21,004 nt of DNA from JBEVNR01 sp040507985 (GCA_040507985.1 JBEVNR010000030.1:1-21004), one strand, 5' to 3'. Positions 1 through 7,670 are shown, counted from the first letter of the stretch. Notes: generated by a model from the sequence alone, not told the origin. Numbers and translations are program-made.

Positions 1-87
1 TTCCGCCGTTTTGCTCGCGCATATATCCGAGCAAAAATAACGCAGAATTTTTTTGATCCCGTACTCGTTCAAATGCCTGTTGCTCAT
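1..87 (-). CDS. IS1595-type transposase, N-terminal fragment (cut by window edge)
   Basis: Reading leftward from the ATG at 87, 29 codons are open up to the window edge. The peptide begins MSNRHLNEYGIKKIL and continues with a segment rich in Tyr, Phe and Cys that ends ASKTAE. This resembles the start of IS1595-family transposases, where a short helix-turn-helix precedes a zinc-ribbon and the DDE-type catalytic domain. An AAGGAAAG ribosome-binding site lies just upstream of the ATG. Only the first helices are visible, so neither the catalytic residues nor the intactness of the gene can be judged. The element's right end should lie between about 95 and 140, where a short palindrome around CTAGTCTAGGCGCTAG sits, but I could not define a terminal repeat. 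The family call is from memory of the N-terminal pattern and is moderate. Confidence 0.55.
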   Translation of the reverse strand, partial: MSNRHLNEYGIKKILRYFCSDICASKTAE

Positions 88-200
88 AGACTTTCCTTAT
101 ATCGGCTAGTCTAGGCGCTAGTCAAGAGCCAAATATTTTCGGCGTCCTCGCCCGGAAATTTACGTTTTTCCAAGAAAAGCGTGTTAGTATGAGGCATATG
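88..200. other. Intergenic flank of the IS-like gene
   Basis: This stretch probably holds the outer end of the IS1595-type element and the junction to host DNA. A short palindrome (CTAGTCTAGGCGCTAG) lies near 107-122. No gene is visible. It ends in ATATG (196-200), the left target duplication of the following MITE-like element. Confidence 0.4.
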
Positions 201-344
201 CAGGACTTACGAAAAACGAGTATTTTTGAGGAATTTTTAGGCGCCTTCGCACACAGAAGCCGCCGTGTAGTCAATCTACATAAGGCTTCGAGTACGAAGG
301 CAACGCAAAAATTACCAAAAAGACGACGTTTCGCGTAAGTCCTA
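201..344. mobile_element. MITE-like element 1 (TAGGACTTA family) with 5 bp target duplication
   Basis: The element opens with CAGGACTTACGAAAAACGAG and closes with a sequence whose reverse complement is TAGGACTTACGCGAAACG. It is flanked on both sides by ATATG (196-200 and 345-349), an exact 5 bp duplication. It carries no ORF. The interior is palindromic: GCCTTCG pairs with CGAAGGC, GAAGCC with GGCTTC, and TGTAG with CTACA around a TCAAT loop. The last 30 or so bases match the right end of the element at 6600-6773. It ends only 42 bp before the AsmA-like start codon, so it may supply or disrupt that gene's promoter. The mobilising transposase is not identified. Confidence 0.75.
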
Positions 345-386
345 ATATGTTTTCCCGTATGTCTCATACTCCTTCCGTTTACCCCT

Positions 387-3386
387 ATGCGCATGATTCG
401 CGGCCGGATCGCCGTTTTTATTGTCACGGCGGCGACGTTGGCGCTATCGGCCGGCGCAATCCTTGCGTATCGACTCACGATTCGCCCGATGGAAATAGGT
501 GCGCTCGGCGCGTATCTATCGCATAAGGCGAAAGCGTTTCTGCCCGGCGCGACGGCGTCCGTCGGCGAGGCGACGGTGGGATTCGACGTAAAAACGCGTT
601 CCCTCGTCGTCGATTTTTACGATAACGCGCTGATAGACGACCAAAGCGGCGCCGATTTTTTTGCGCCGCACATCCGCGTCTCCGCCGCCTTGGCGCCGGG
701 AGGCGAACAACCGTGGAACCTTCCCGCGATAGACATATATCGTCCGCGCCTTCGCCTCGCGTTGCGGGAAGGGGAGGCTCCGGGAGAAGTGAGCGCCGAA
801 GAGACGGGACGCCGCGCCGGGCAATTGTTTCGCCGCGTCGTAAAACGCAGTCGCGCGCTCGCGGCGTTGTCGTCGATATGCGCGCACGACGCCGACATTC
901 TGATATTTTCCTCGACGGACGAACCCGTTACGCGCCGCCTGTCCCGCCTCTGCGTGTCCCGCGACGGCAAAAGGAACGGCAAGCGCAGCTTAAATTTGGC
1001 CATGGAAACGGAGGGAGGGGAAGGAGATAAAACCCGCGTGTTGGCCTCGTTCTTCGCCGAACGCGACGGCATGGCGGGACTGTCGGTCATGGCGGAGAAC
1101 GCGCGGACGGAATTATTGCGCGGCCTGCCGCAAGAGGCTTATCTATATGCGCTCGCGCCGGCGCTGAAAGCGTGGGAGCTTTCGGGAAAGTTCGACATGT
1201 TTATTACCAACGAAGGCGCGTTGGAGCGGGCGACGCTTTCGACGGAGAGGGCAAAGGCGACGTTCGACCGGTTTTTCGACCGCAAGGAAAAGGCGACCGT
1301 CTTGCTCTCGCACGCCGAGATTGGCTGCGAACATAATTGCCGCGACGTTTTCGTGACGAAAGGACGCGCTTTTCTCGTCGAAGCCGGCGTGGAAGGCGAC
1401 GTGCGCGCCGAATTGCACCACGACGCCGCGTCGATATTCCTTTTGCGGACGCAGCCGGAGAAATTGCGCGGCACGGCGACCTTTACCCTCTCCGGCCTGA
1501 AAACCGAAGCGTTATATACCGTGTTGGAGGGGTTGGGCTTATCCGAATGGCGCAATAAAATGGAAGGCTATCTGAGCGAAGGCACGGTGAAAAAAGGAGC
1601 GATCGCGCTGCGCCTTCCCGCCGCCCTCACGGGAGAAAAAAGCGACGCCTCGCGTTTTAGCGGAGAATTTTCCCTGGAAAACGCCACGCTCCTCGCGCCG
1701 AATCGGGAGATATACCTCTCCGGCGTCGACGCCGACGTCGCCTTCGTGCCGGACGGAGCGAAAGGAACGATTTTTCAAGGCGCGTATAAAAGCCTGCGGG
1801 TGAAAAACGTGGCGTTTGACGTCGAGGCAAGGCGCGGTGCGTTCACGGCGACCGGCAACGTCTCCGGGCGCGTGAAGGACGCAACGGACGCGCTTGCGTC
1901 GCACGCCAATGGACTAAGTGATAAATTGCGCTATCTTATGGCCCATACGAACGGTGACGCCGACGCCGATTTCACCGTCGCTTTTCCGACGACGCCGGAG
2001 TCGACACTGAAGAAAGACGTCGACATATCGGTGCGGCTCCGTCACGGCACGTTGCCGTTTTTGTTTCCCGAAACCTCCGTTTCCGACGCCATGCTCGACG
2101 TTACGGTAAAAAATCACGACGTCGGCGTGGCGGGAACGGGAATCGCGCATCGCGTCGTCTCCGAGGCGGAGGAAGATGCGCTCGTCCGCATTCCCCCGCA
2201 TTTGCTGTCGGTGGACGGTCCCGTTTCCCTTACCCTTGCCTACGCGCCCGCCGGCGACCATACGGGAAAACTCTCCATCGACGTGCGCGCCGACAACGCT
2301 ACGGTGGGGGCGCCTTTTTTAGGCTATCAGAAATATCCCGGCGTTCCTGCCTCCTTTTCCTTGAAGGGCGACGTCTCTCCCGGAACGCTTGACGGAACGA
2401 CAATGCGGTACGAATCCGGCGGCGATAAATTTGTGGCAAGCGATGCGTCGTTCTCGCGGGAGAAAACGCGCGTTTTGACGTCGGAATTTAAGCAAGGCGG
2501 CCACGATCTGGCCGGCGAGGCGGTCTATTCCGCCGAAAACGGCCTTACCCTTCGCGCAAGGGGAAAAACCGTCAATGCCTTGGCTCTGTACGACATGCAT
2601 CGCCGGGGAGGCCCGCACGACCATCCCATGGCCATCGACGCCGTATTCGAGGCGGACAAGGCGCTATGGAAAAAAGGACGGGCGTTTTATTCCGCGAAAG
2701 GGCGGCTGGAATGCAACGCGAGGCGCTATTGCCGCGCCATGGAATTGTCGGGACGGCCGGAAAAAGGGGGGAGCTTCCTCTTTGCCGTCAACCAACAAAA
2801 AGACGGAAGGCGCACGATGCGCGGCGAAAGCGACGACGCCGGCGCCCTGCTGGCGCTGCTCGGGTCGGAAGGAAAAATTCAAGGGGGGCGCATCGACGTG
2901 GACGGCGAGGCCAAGGGGTCCGGCGACGCGCTTGCGCTGGAAGGGACGCTTAACCTCTACAACTTTCGGGCGATGAACCTGGCGCTTATCAAGCATTTGC
3001 CCTTCTGGCGCGAAGAGGGATACCCGATAGACAGGTTTAAGGCGCCGTTTTCCTACGAACGCGGCGTGATCCGCGTGATCGACGCCGCCACCATCGGCGC
3101 CCCGCTCGGGGCCACGATAGGCGCGACGGCGGACGGAACAATTGACCTCACGCGCGACGCCGTCCGGCTACGCGGCGTCATGGTGCCGGCGCAGGGCGGC
3201 GTCAATAAGCTCGTGGCCACGATTCCCATCGTCGGCAAATTAGTCACGGGCGGAAAAAACGAGGGACTTATCGGCGTCAATTACGAGATAAACGGCGCCA
3301 TTTCCGACCCTAAGCTCTCCGTCAATCCGTTGTCCATCCTCACGCCCGGTATTTTGCGTAAGATATTCTCGGGGTTGAGGTCTTAG
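387..3386 (+). CDS. AsmA-like / YhdP-type (DUF3971) inner-membrane-anchored protein
   Basis: A 999-residue protein with one N-terminal hydrophobic anchor (about residues 9-29) and a very long periplasmic region of alternating beta-strand pattern. The C-terminal part (about 860-990) has the AsmA/YhdP signature: a YNFRAMNLALIKHLPFW-type segment, then a GTIDLTRDAVRLRGVMVP-type strand, and a terminus with SDPKLSVNPLSILTPG. Members of this superfamily are held in the inner membrane and span the periplasm as hydrophobic grooves; known members help move phospholipid to the outer membrane. Its length fits the YhdP/DUF3971 group of Alphaproteobacteria better than classic AsmA. The start is the ATG at 387, because no in-frame alternative upstream is convincing, although no clear Shine-Dalgarno is visible. 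A MITE-like element ends 42 bp upstream. The family is well supported; the exact substrate is inferred. Confidence 0.85.
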   Translation: MRMIRGRIAVFIVTAATLALSAGAILAYRLTIRPMEIGALGAYLSHKAKAFLPGATASVGEATVGFDVKTRSLVVDFYDNALIDDQSGADFFAPHIRVSAALAPGGEQPWNLPAIDIYRPRLRLALREGEAPGEVSAEETGRRAGQLFRRVVKRSRALAALSSICAHDADILIFSSTDEPVTRRLSRLCVSRDGKRNGKRSLNLAMETEGGEGDKTRVLASFFAERDGMAGLSVMAENARTELLRGLPQEAYLYALAPALKAWELSGKFDMFITNEGALERATLSTERAKATFDRFFDRKEKATVLLSHAEIGCEHNCRDVFVTKGRAFLVEAGVEGDVRAELHHDAASIFLLRTQPEKLRGTATFTLSGLKTEALYTVLEGLGLSEWRNKMEGYLSEGTVKKGAIALRLPAALTGEKSDASRFSGEFSLENATLLAPNREIYLSGVDADVAFVPDGAKGTIFQGAYKSLRVKNVAFDVEARRGAFTATGNVSGRVKDATDALASHANGLSDKLRYLMAHTNGDADADFTVAFPTTPESTLKKDVDISVRLRHGTLPFLFPETSVSDAMLDVTVKNHDVGVAGTGIAHRVVSEAEEDALVRIPPHLLSVDGPVSLTLAYAPAGDHTGKLSIDVRADNATVGAPFLGYQKYPGVPASFSLKGDVSPGTLDGTTMRYESGGDKFVASDASFSREKTRVLTSEFKQGGHDLAGEAVYSAENGLTLRARGKTVNALALYDMHRRGGPHDHPMAIDAVFEADKALWKKGRAFYSAKGRLECNARRYCRAMELSGRPEKGGSFLFAVNQQKDGRRTMRGESDDAGALLALLGSEGKIQGGRIDVDGEAKGSGDALALEGTLNLYNFRAMNLALIKHLPFWREEGYPIDRFKAPFSYERGVIRVIDAATIGAPLGATIGATADGTIDLTRDAVRLRGVMVPAQGGVNKLVATIPIVGKLVTGGKNEGLIGVNYEINGAISDPKLSVNPLSILTPGILRKIFSGLRS

Positions 3387-3580
3387 GTCGTATGCACTGT
3401 GTTAAATTCATTTTTGTATAACTTAGGCTGTGCGAATATGGTTCCGAAAACTATACGATTTCCATTCGCCTTTCGTGGTTCTTGTTACGCCAACCCTACG
3501 CAGCAACGAATATAATACATATATTCATTCGATTTTAGCTGACGTCACCTAACCTGCCTACGCTCGCGCCGGATTACGTT

Positions 3581-3955
3581 ATGTCGTCTACCTCGTTAAA
3601 AACACTCTTCCCCGGCCAAGCCGCCGCCGACCTTGAGCAAGGACATGCGGAAACCCTTCGGGACCGCACGCGAAGGCGCAGGAAGGAATTGATTAAGTCC
3701 GCCAACATCGTCGCCGCCGCATTTAGTTTGGCGACGGGGATAGCGTCCGGCACCCTGGCATTTTATTGGAACGCTCCCGTTATTGGAATCGTCATCTGCG
3801 TTTTCGCCCTTCTCAGCGCCGCCGCATGGCTCGTGGCGTCGATCACCGTCAAGGGAAGCTCGAGCAACGCGGAAGAAATCCGAAAATTGGCGAACAGGCT
3901 CTCCTTGATCGAAGGAAAGCTTTCCGAACGCATCGATGGAAGCGACGCCGCCTAA
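3581..3955 (+). CDS. Small two-helix membrane protein, unknown function
   Basis: A 124-residue protein not recognised as a named family. The N-terminal 35 residues are polar and end in a strongly basic stretch (RDRTRRRRKELIK). Two hydrophobic segments follow at about 41-62 and 67-91, joined by a tight turn, so it is probably a hairpin in the inner membrane with both ends on the cytoplasmic side (positive-inside rule). The C-terminal tail (about 96-117) is a short amphipathic helix with a coiled-coil look. The ribosome-binding site is weak. It is separated from the AsmA-like gene by about 190 bp and faces pilT convergently. Codon use resembles its neighbours, which supports it as a real gene. 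Confidence 0.6.
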   Translation: MSSTSLKTLFPGQAAADLEQGHAETLRDRTRRRRKELIKSANIVAAAFSLATGIASGTLAFYWNAPVIGIVICVFALLSAAAWLVASITVKGSSSNAEEIRKLANRLSLIEGKLSERIDGSDAA

Positions 3956-3991
3956 AGCGGACATTCGTCTATCGTCGATATTTTTTGTTAC

Positions 3992-4011
3992 GTCGTGCGC
4001 AGGCGCACGAC
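3992..4011. other. Perfect 9-bp hairpin between convergent genes
   Basis: GTCGTGCGC and GCGCACGAC are separated by two bases (AG). The hairpin lies between the convergent ends of the small membrane protein gene (plus) and pilT (minus). There is no T-run on either side, so it is not a canonical intrinsic terminator, but its position suggests a role in 3'-end formation or transcript protection. Confidence 0.4.
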
Positions 4012-4112
4012 TAAAATTGCTGCGTAACGTTCGTTTAGCCGGCTACAGATAAAAAAAACTGCGATATTTTTCCGGCCATATGTCCGCCATTTCATCGCTT
4101 TCCGTAGCGCCG

Positions 4113-5174
4113 TTAAAAATCGTCCGCCTCCATACCGCTAATGTGCTTTAAGGTTTTGTTGGCCTGATCCGGCCCGATAATTTCTTTTTTGACCAGCGCG
4201 TCGATCGAATCTTTCATGGTGATCATGCCGTTTTTGACATTCATCTGCATGATCGAGGTGATTTGCGGAATTTTATTGTCGCGTATTAAATTGGCGACGG
4301 CGGAGGTGTTGAGCAGCAATTCCAGCGCCGCCACGCGCCCGGAACCGTCGGCGCGACGCAACAGGGTTTGCGTCAGCACCGCCTTCAGCGACACCGAAAG
4401 CATGGCGCGGGCGATGTCTTTCTCGCCTTCGGAAAACACGTCGATAATGCGGTCCACGGTTTTGGGCGCGGAATTGGTGTGCAGCGTGGCGATCACCAGG
4501 TGCCCCGTTTCCGCCGCCGTCAGCGCGAGCGTGATCGTTTCCTTGTCGCGCAGCTCGCCCAGCATGATCACGTCCGGGTCTTCGCGCAGGGCGCTGCGCA
4601 AGGCGTTCGAAAAACTTTTCGTGTGCTCCCCCACTTCGCGCTGGTTGATGACCGAGCGGTTCGAGCGAAAAATATATTCGATCGGGTCTTCGATGGTGAT
4701 GATGTGGCAGGCGCGTCGGCGGTTGATGTAGTCGACCATTGCCGCCATCGACGTGGATTTTCCGCTGCCGGTGGCGCCCGTGACGAGAATCAGTCCTTGG
4801 GAGATTTGCGTCAGCTTCGCCACTTGGGGAGGCAAGCCCAGTTCCTCAAATGTTTTTAGTTCGCTTGGAATGAGCCTCAGCACCATTGCCGGGCCGTTAA
4901 AGGTGAAAAATGCGTTCACCCGCAGGCGCGTGCCGTGTTCGGACGAGAAGGAGAAGTCCAGTTCCATGACCGTGCGCAGCCGCTCCATTTGGTCGTCGGC
5001 GAGCAATTTCTCCAGCATGGAAAACAGGTCTTCGTGCGTCAGCAACCGCACCTGCAACGGGAACATGTCGCCGTTAATGCGCAAAATCGGCGGATGCCCG
5101 CAGGTCAGATGTAAATCCGACGCCTTATGGGTAATGGCGTAGTGGATTAAATCGTTTAAGGAAATAACGCTCAT
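4113..5174 (-). CDS. pilT: Type IV pilus retraction ATPase PilT
   Basis: A hexameric secretion-type ATPase that powers pilus depolymerisation at the cytoplasmic base of type IV pili. From the ATG at 5174 it is 353 residues, close to the usual length of about 345. The N-terminal domain carries SDLHLTCGHPPILRINGD (19-36). Walker A is GATGSGKST (133-141), the Asp box IITIEDPIEYIF (158-169), Walker B DVIMLGELRD (201-210) and the His box HLVIATLHTNSAPKTVDRIID (about 225-245). A NLIRDNKI segment near the C-terminus corresponds to the AIRNLIRE motif typical of PilT rather than PilB. The Walker B stretch reads GELRD where GEMRD is more common. An in-frame GTG four codons upstream (5186) is an alternative start; neither has a strong Shine-Dalgarno. 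No other pilus assembly genes adjoin it, but a pilin-like gene lies at 6942-7670. Confidence 0.95.
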   Translation of the reverse strand: MSVISLNDLIHYAITHKASDLHLTCGHPPILRINGDMFPLQVRLLTHEDLFSMLEKLLADDQMERLRTVMELDFSFSSEHGTRLRVNAFFTFNGPAMVLRLIPSELKTFEELGLPPQVAKLTQISQGLILVTGATGSGKSTSMAAMVDYINRRRACHIITIEDPIEYIFRSNRSVINQREVGEHTKSFSNALRSALREDPDVIMLGELRDKETITLALTAAETGHLVIATLHTNSAPKTVDRIIDVFSEGEKDIARAMLSVSLKAVLTQTLLRRADGSGRVAALELLLNTSAVANLIRDNKIPQITSIMQMNVKNGMITMKDSIDALVKKEIIGPDQANKTLKHISGMEADDF

Positions 5175-5205
5175 AACGTGCCGCACCGCGCAAAGGTTTG
5201 GGCAT

Positions 5206-5211
5206 ATTATA
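5206..5211 (-). promoter_or_regulatory. Candidate -10 element for pilT
   Basis: The minus strand reads TATAAT here, about 31 bp upstream of the chosen pilT ATG. A good -35 hexamer at 16-18 bp spacing is not seen, so this is a weak promoter call. Confidence 0.3.
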
Positions 5212-5296
5212 ACGGCGGCGCCTTTAATGAATGGTAAAGGGGAAGTGAGGCGGCGGATTTTTTAAGGGATAACGCGATTCCTTCTCAATATTCCCC

Positions 5297-5324
5297 TTGA
5301 TTTTTGGTTGTTCGGCTTTATAAT
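5297..5324 (+). promoter_or_regulatory. Sigma-70-type promoter of the cupredoxin-FTR1 operon
   Basis: A -35 hexamer TTGATT (5297-5302) and a perfect -10 hexamer TATAAT (5319-5324) are separated by 16 bp. Transcription would start near 5331, about 25 bp before the cupredoxin ATG at 5356. Confidence 0.6.
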
Positions 5325-5337
5325 GGGAATTATTCGC
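5319..5337 (+). promoter_or_regulatory. Possible Fur-type iron box overlapping the -10
   Basis: The 19 bases match the Escherichia coli Fur consensus at 13 of 19 positions and contain ATAAT-N4-ATTAT. They overlap the -10 and start point of the iron-uptake operon, the right place for iron-dependent repression. Many Alphaproteobacteria use RirA or Irr instead, so the regulator is uncertain. Confidence 0.4.
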
Positions 5338-5355
5338 ATTACGGAGCAGAAGCGC

Positions 5356-5688
5356 ATGAAAATCTTTTTTGTCGTCGCCACGATCGCGACGGCGGTTTCC
5401 TTTTCCTTTGCCGCGTTAGCGGAGAAGCCGAGCTATCAAATTACCGTCAAGGACCATCAATTTTCCCCAAGCGAAGTAAAAGTTCCTGCCGGCGAAAAAT
5501 TTAAGCTCACGGTCAACAACCTCGATCCTTCTCCGGAAGAATTCGACAGCTCCGACTTGGGCAGGGAAAAAGTCGTTCCCGGCAAAACCGCCGCAACGAT
5601 TTTGCTCGGGCCGCTAAAGCCCGGAACCTATCGCTTCGTCGGCGAGTTCAATCAAAAGACCGCGCAAGGCAAAATCATAGCGGAGTAG
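5356..5688 (+). CDS. Periplasmic cupredoxin-like protein of an FTR1 iron-uptake operon
   Basis: A 110-residue exported protein. MKIFFVVATIATAVSFSFAALA is a signal peptide with likely cleavage after ALA; the mature part is a single cupredoxin-type beta-sandwich with the KDHQFSPSEVKVPAGEKFKL and LGPLKPGTYRFVGEF patterns. In FTR1 (FtrABCD-type) systems a small cupredoxin works beside the permease to present or oxidise ferrous iron. The start at 5356 is chosen because it begins a proper signal peptide and follows GGAG at good spacing; longer in-frame starts upstream overlap the promoter. The mature protein has one His and no Cys or Met, so a classic type 1 copper site cannot form. The FTR1 permease gene follows after 4 bp with its Shine-Dalgarno inside this gene, which implies coupled translation. 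Confidence 0.85.
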   Translation: MKIFFVVATIATAVSFSFAALAEKPSYQITVKDHQFSPSEVKVPAGEKFKLTVNNLDPSPEEFDSSDLGREKVVPGKTAATILLGPLKPGTYRFVGEFNQKTAQGKIIAE

Positions 5689-5692
5689 TCGC

Positions 5693-6532
5693 ATGTGGGA
5701 AATGGCAACCATCGTTTTTCGCGAATTTTTAGAAATCGCCCTGGTCGTCGGCATTTTGATGGCTGCCACGCGCGGGCTTAAAGGCCGATTGGCGTTGTTT
5801 TCGTCAGGGTTGGCCTTAGGGGCGCTCGGCGCGGCGTGCATCGCCTTTTTTACCGAAGCCATTTCCTCCGCGATGGACGGGGTAGGGCAAGAAATATTTA
5901 ACGCCGCCGTTATGTTTACCGCCGCCGCCTTCTTATGCTGGACGGTGGTGTGGATGCGCCGCCACGGGCGTTTCCTGTCCGAGCGCTTGCGGGGCGTGGG
6001 AGCGGACGTCATGCGCGGCGAAAAACCGCTTTATGCCATCGTGGCGATCGTCGCGCTCTCGGTGTTTCGCGAGGGGGCGGAAATCGCCCTGTTTTCTTAC
6101 GGCATGCAAGCCTCCGGCCAATACGGCATGGCGACCTTGCTGGCGGGGGGAATCGCCGGCGCGCTTGGCGGAGCGGCGCTGGGAACGTTGTTATATTTCG
6201 GCATACTGGCCACGGCCCGCAAGCGGGTATTTCAAGTGACGGGTTGGTTGCTCATGTTTTTGGCCGCCGGCATGGCGGCGCAAGGGGCCGGATTTTTAGT
6301 CGCGGCGGACGTGCTTCCCGCCTTGTCTCCCGAATTGTGGGATACGTCCCGCTTTGTTTCCGCCGATAGTTTCTTGGGCCAATGGCTTGGCGTAATGGTA
6401 GGGTACGTTCCGCGCCCCAGCGGCATGGAGGCGGTGTTTTACGTCGCGTTGCTCGGCGTGTCCGCCGGCGGATATTTCTTCGCGTCGCAGGGCGGCGTTC
6501 CGGAGCGAAAATATAGCGCCGTGGCGGCATAA
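5693..6532 (+). CDS. FTR1-family iron permease
   Basis: A 279-residue integral membrane protein of the normal length for bacterial FTR1/FtrC/EfeU-type permeases, with about seven hydrophobic segments. Both iron-binding REXXE motifs are present: REFLE at 10-14 in the first helix and REGAE at 126-130 in the fourth. These acidic motifs carry iron through the inner membrane. The first motif has Phe where Gly is usual. GGAG lies 7 bp before the ATG at 5693, inside the end of the cupredoxin gene. With the cupredoxin upstream this forms a minimal two-gene version of the FtrBC pair; P19/FtrA- and FtrD-like partners are not next to it. No clear terminator follows. Confidence 0.92.
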   Translation: MWEMATIVFREFLEIALVVGILMAATRGLKGRLALFSSGLALGALGAACIAFFTEAISSAMDGVGQEIFNAAVMFTAAAFLCWTVVWMRRHGRFLSERLRGVGADVMRGEKPLYAIVAIVALSVFREGAEIALFSYGMQASGQYGMATLLAGGIAGALGGAALGTLLYFGILATARKRVFQVTGWLLMFLAAGMAAQGAGFLVAADVLPALSPELWDTSRFVSADSFLGQWLGVMVGYVPRPSGMEAVFYVALLGVSAGGYFFASQGGVPERKYSAVAA

Positions 6533-6599
6533 CGAATCAATCACTACTGAAAGTAAGAATTGGCTACCCTAAAAGCTCGCCGCTTTTTCAAATAAATCC

Positions 6600-6773
6600 T
6601 AGGACTTACGCGAAACGTCGTATTTTTGAGGGATTTTAAGTAGGACTTACTGCAGTGCGTAGAACCGCAGCGTACTAGACGCGAAGACCTGCCCCCGCGA
6701 AAGCGGGGGTGAGGATTCGAGCAGGAAAATAACGACAAAATCACCAAAAAGACGACGTTTCGCGTAAGTCCTA
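6600..6773. mobile_element. MITE-like element 2 (TAGGACTTA family), perfect 22-bp terminal inverted repeats
   Basis: Both ends are the same 22 bases in inverted orientation, beginning TAGGACTTACGCGAAACGTC. The flanking 5-mers are AATCC on both sides (6595-6599 and 6774-6778), an exact target duplication. The 174 bp element has no coding capacity. Inside it at about 6643 is a second TAGGACTTAC-type end followed by GCAGTGCGTAG, the variant end seen in element 3, so one copy has probably inserted in or recombined with another. The interior also holds a CCCCCGC-GAAA-GCGGGGG hairpin. Perfect ends and target duplication suggest recent movement. Confidence 0.85.
6692..6709. repeat. GNRA-loop hairpin inside element 2
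   Basis: CCCCCGC (6692-6698), a GAAA loop, and GCGGGGG (6703-6709) form a perfect 7-bp stem. The core CCCGC-GAAA-GCGGG recurs, in the other orientation, at the right inner arm of the palindromic element at 8792-9015. Confidence 0.65.
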
Positions 6774-6821
6774 AATCCGTTTCTTCCTAAACATTAGACG
6801 ATAGCTTAATGAATGTCAGGT

Positions 6822-6883
6822 TTCGTCCGCCCGCAGAAACGCACCGTACTAAACGTATAGCGGAGCATTCGAGGACGGACGAA
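6822..6883. repeat. Palindromic repeat, 8-bp arms
   Basis: TTCGTCCG (6822-6829) pairs with CGGACGAA (6876-6883). The enclosed sequence (CGCAGAAACGCACCGTACTAAACG...) loosely resembles the interior of element 2 (CCGCAGCGTACTAGACGCG), so this may be an eroded relative. Confidence 0.4.
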
Positions 6884-6941
6884 TCAACGCAGACGTCCGA
6901 CAGACGAGGGCTTTACCTTTGGTTATGTATAAGCATAAGCG

Positions 6942-7670
6942 TTAAAACGGCGTTTTAAACAGCAGGACGCATCCGGGAAGAGTTTCTTGCGACGCAAGAT
7001 AGGCGGCGTCGCCGCCGACGTAGGTTCCGGAGAAACAATGCGCCCCGTCCGTCGTCGCCGTGCCGTAAAACCCCATGACGTCGCCGGAGGTCGGCAGGCC
7101 GTCGTCGAATTTTGCGTCGATAACGTAGGCGTCTTTCGCCGATGCGGCGCCGTTTGCGTAGTTGCCGTCAAGCGACGTCACCATTAAGACGTTCCCGACG
7201 TTTATGTCGTTAAAGGCGGAGATTGATTCGTAGCGCCAACGGAGCGCGGAGGAAGGAAGAGCGGCTTCGGGAACGTTCACGCCCGGCTCGGAACCCGCCT
7301 CGCCGGTATAGGCGCCGGGGTAAACGTCGGCCAGCCGCATATGCGCCCACGCCATATAGGTTTCGGCGTCAAAATCCTTATAACCGATGCGACCGTCGCC
7401 GTTGCCGTTGCAATGGGCGGCGGAACCGCCGGCACAACTTGATCCCAACCGGGCATAGGCGTTTTTCATGTCCCCGGGAAGCGCGTCGAATTTTTCGGAA
7501 AAAACGGACGCGCCTTGTATCGCCTCGCTAATCTGAGTGTGGAGACGTTTTAGCTTTCCTTGTTTGACGATACGCATGCCGCCTAGGGTGCCGCCCACGA
7601 GCATGCCGATGATAAGCACCGATATGGAAAGCTCGACAAGGCTAAAACCCGCGTTCTTCCCGGCGCGCAT
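6942..7670 (-). CDS. Type IV pilin-like / pseudopilin protein with EF-hand-like loop
   Basis: A 242-residue class III signal-peptide protein: MRAGKNAG, then FSLVELSISVLIIGMLVGG. Cleavage by prepilin peptidase would fall between G8 and F9, and the key Glu is at mature position +5 (E13). The hydrophobic helix runs to about residue 30, then an FDALPGDMKNA segment. A 12-residue loop at 88-99 (NGNGDGRIGYKD) has Asn, Asn, Asp, Gly, Ile and Asp in EF-hand positions and is bracketed by C79 and C87; the C-terminal half holds DAKFDDGLPTSG and a second Cys pair (C212, C234). It would be a subunit of a type IV pilus or type II secretion-like fibre. It is the last of three closely spaced minus-strand genes, starting 8 bp after the previous stop. 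PilT, encoded nearby, is a plausible partner. Confidence 0.85.
   Translation of the reverse strand: MRAGKNAGFSLVELSISVLIIGMLVGGTLGGMRIVKQGKLKRLHTQISEAIQGASVFSEKFDALPGDMKNAYARLGSSCAGGSAAHCNGNGDGRIGYKDFDAETYMAWAHMRLADVYPGAYTGEAGSEPGVNVPEAALPSSALRWRYESISAFNDINVGNVLMVTSLDGNYANGAASAKDAYVIDAKFDDGLPTSGDVMGFYGTATTDGAHCFSGTYVGGDAAYLASQETLPGCVLLFKTPF

Larger units (their letters stand above)
6533..6941. other. Repeat-rich intergenic region
   Basis: This 409 bp gap lies between the convergent FTR1 and pilin-like genes. It holds MITE-like element 2 (6600-6773) and a further palindromic stretch (6822-6883). No gene was recognised; reading frames here run through the repeats. Confidence 0.7.

Noticed and set aside
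122..478. A 118-codon minus-strand frame across MITE-like element 1 and the AsmA-like gene start
   Set aside because: It crosses a mobile repeat and the start of a real gene on the other strand, with a basic, low-information product.
3499..3525. A promoter before the small membrane protein gene (TATAAT near 3508 within a small AT palindrome)
   Set aside because: There is no acceptable -35 at 16-18 bp spacing, so it was not listed.
3992..4011. Intrinsic terminator between the small membrane protein gene and pilT
   Set aside because: The stem is perfect but there is no T-run on either strand, so it is listed only as a hairpin.
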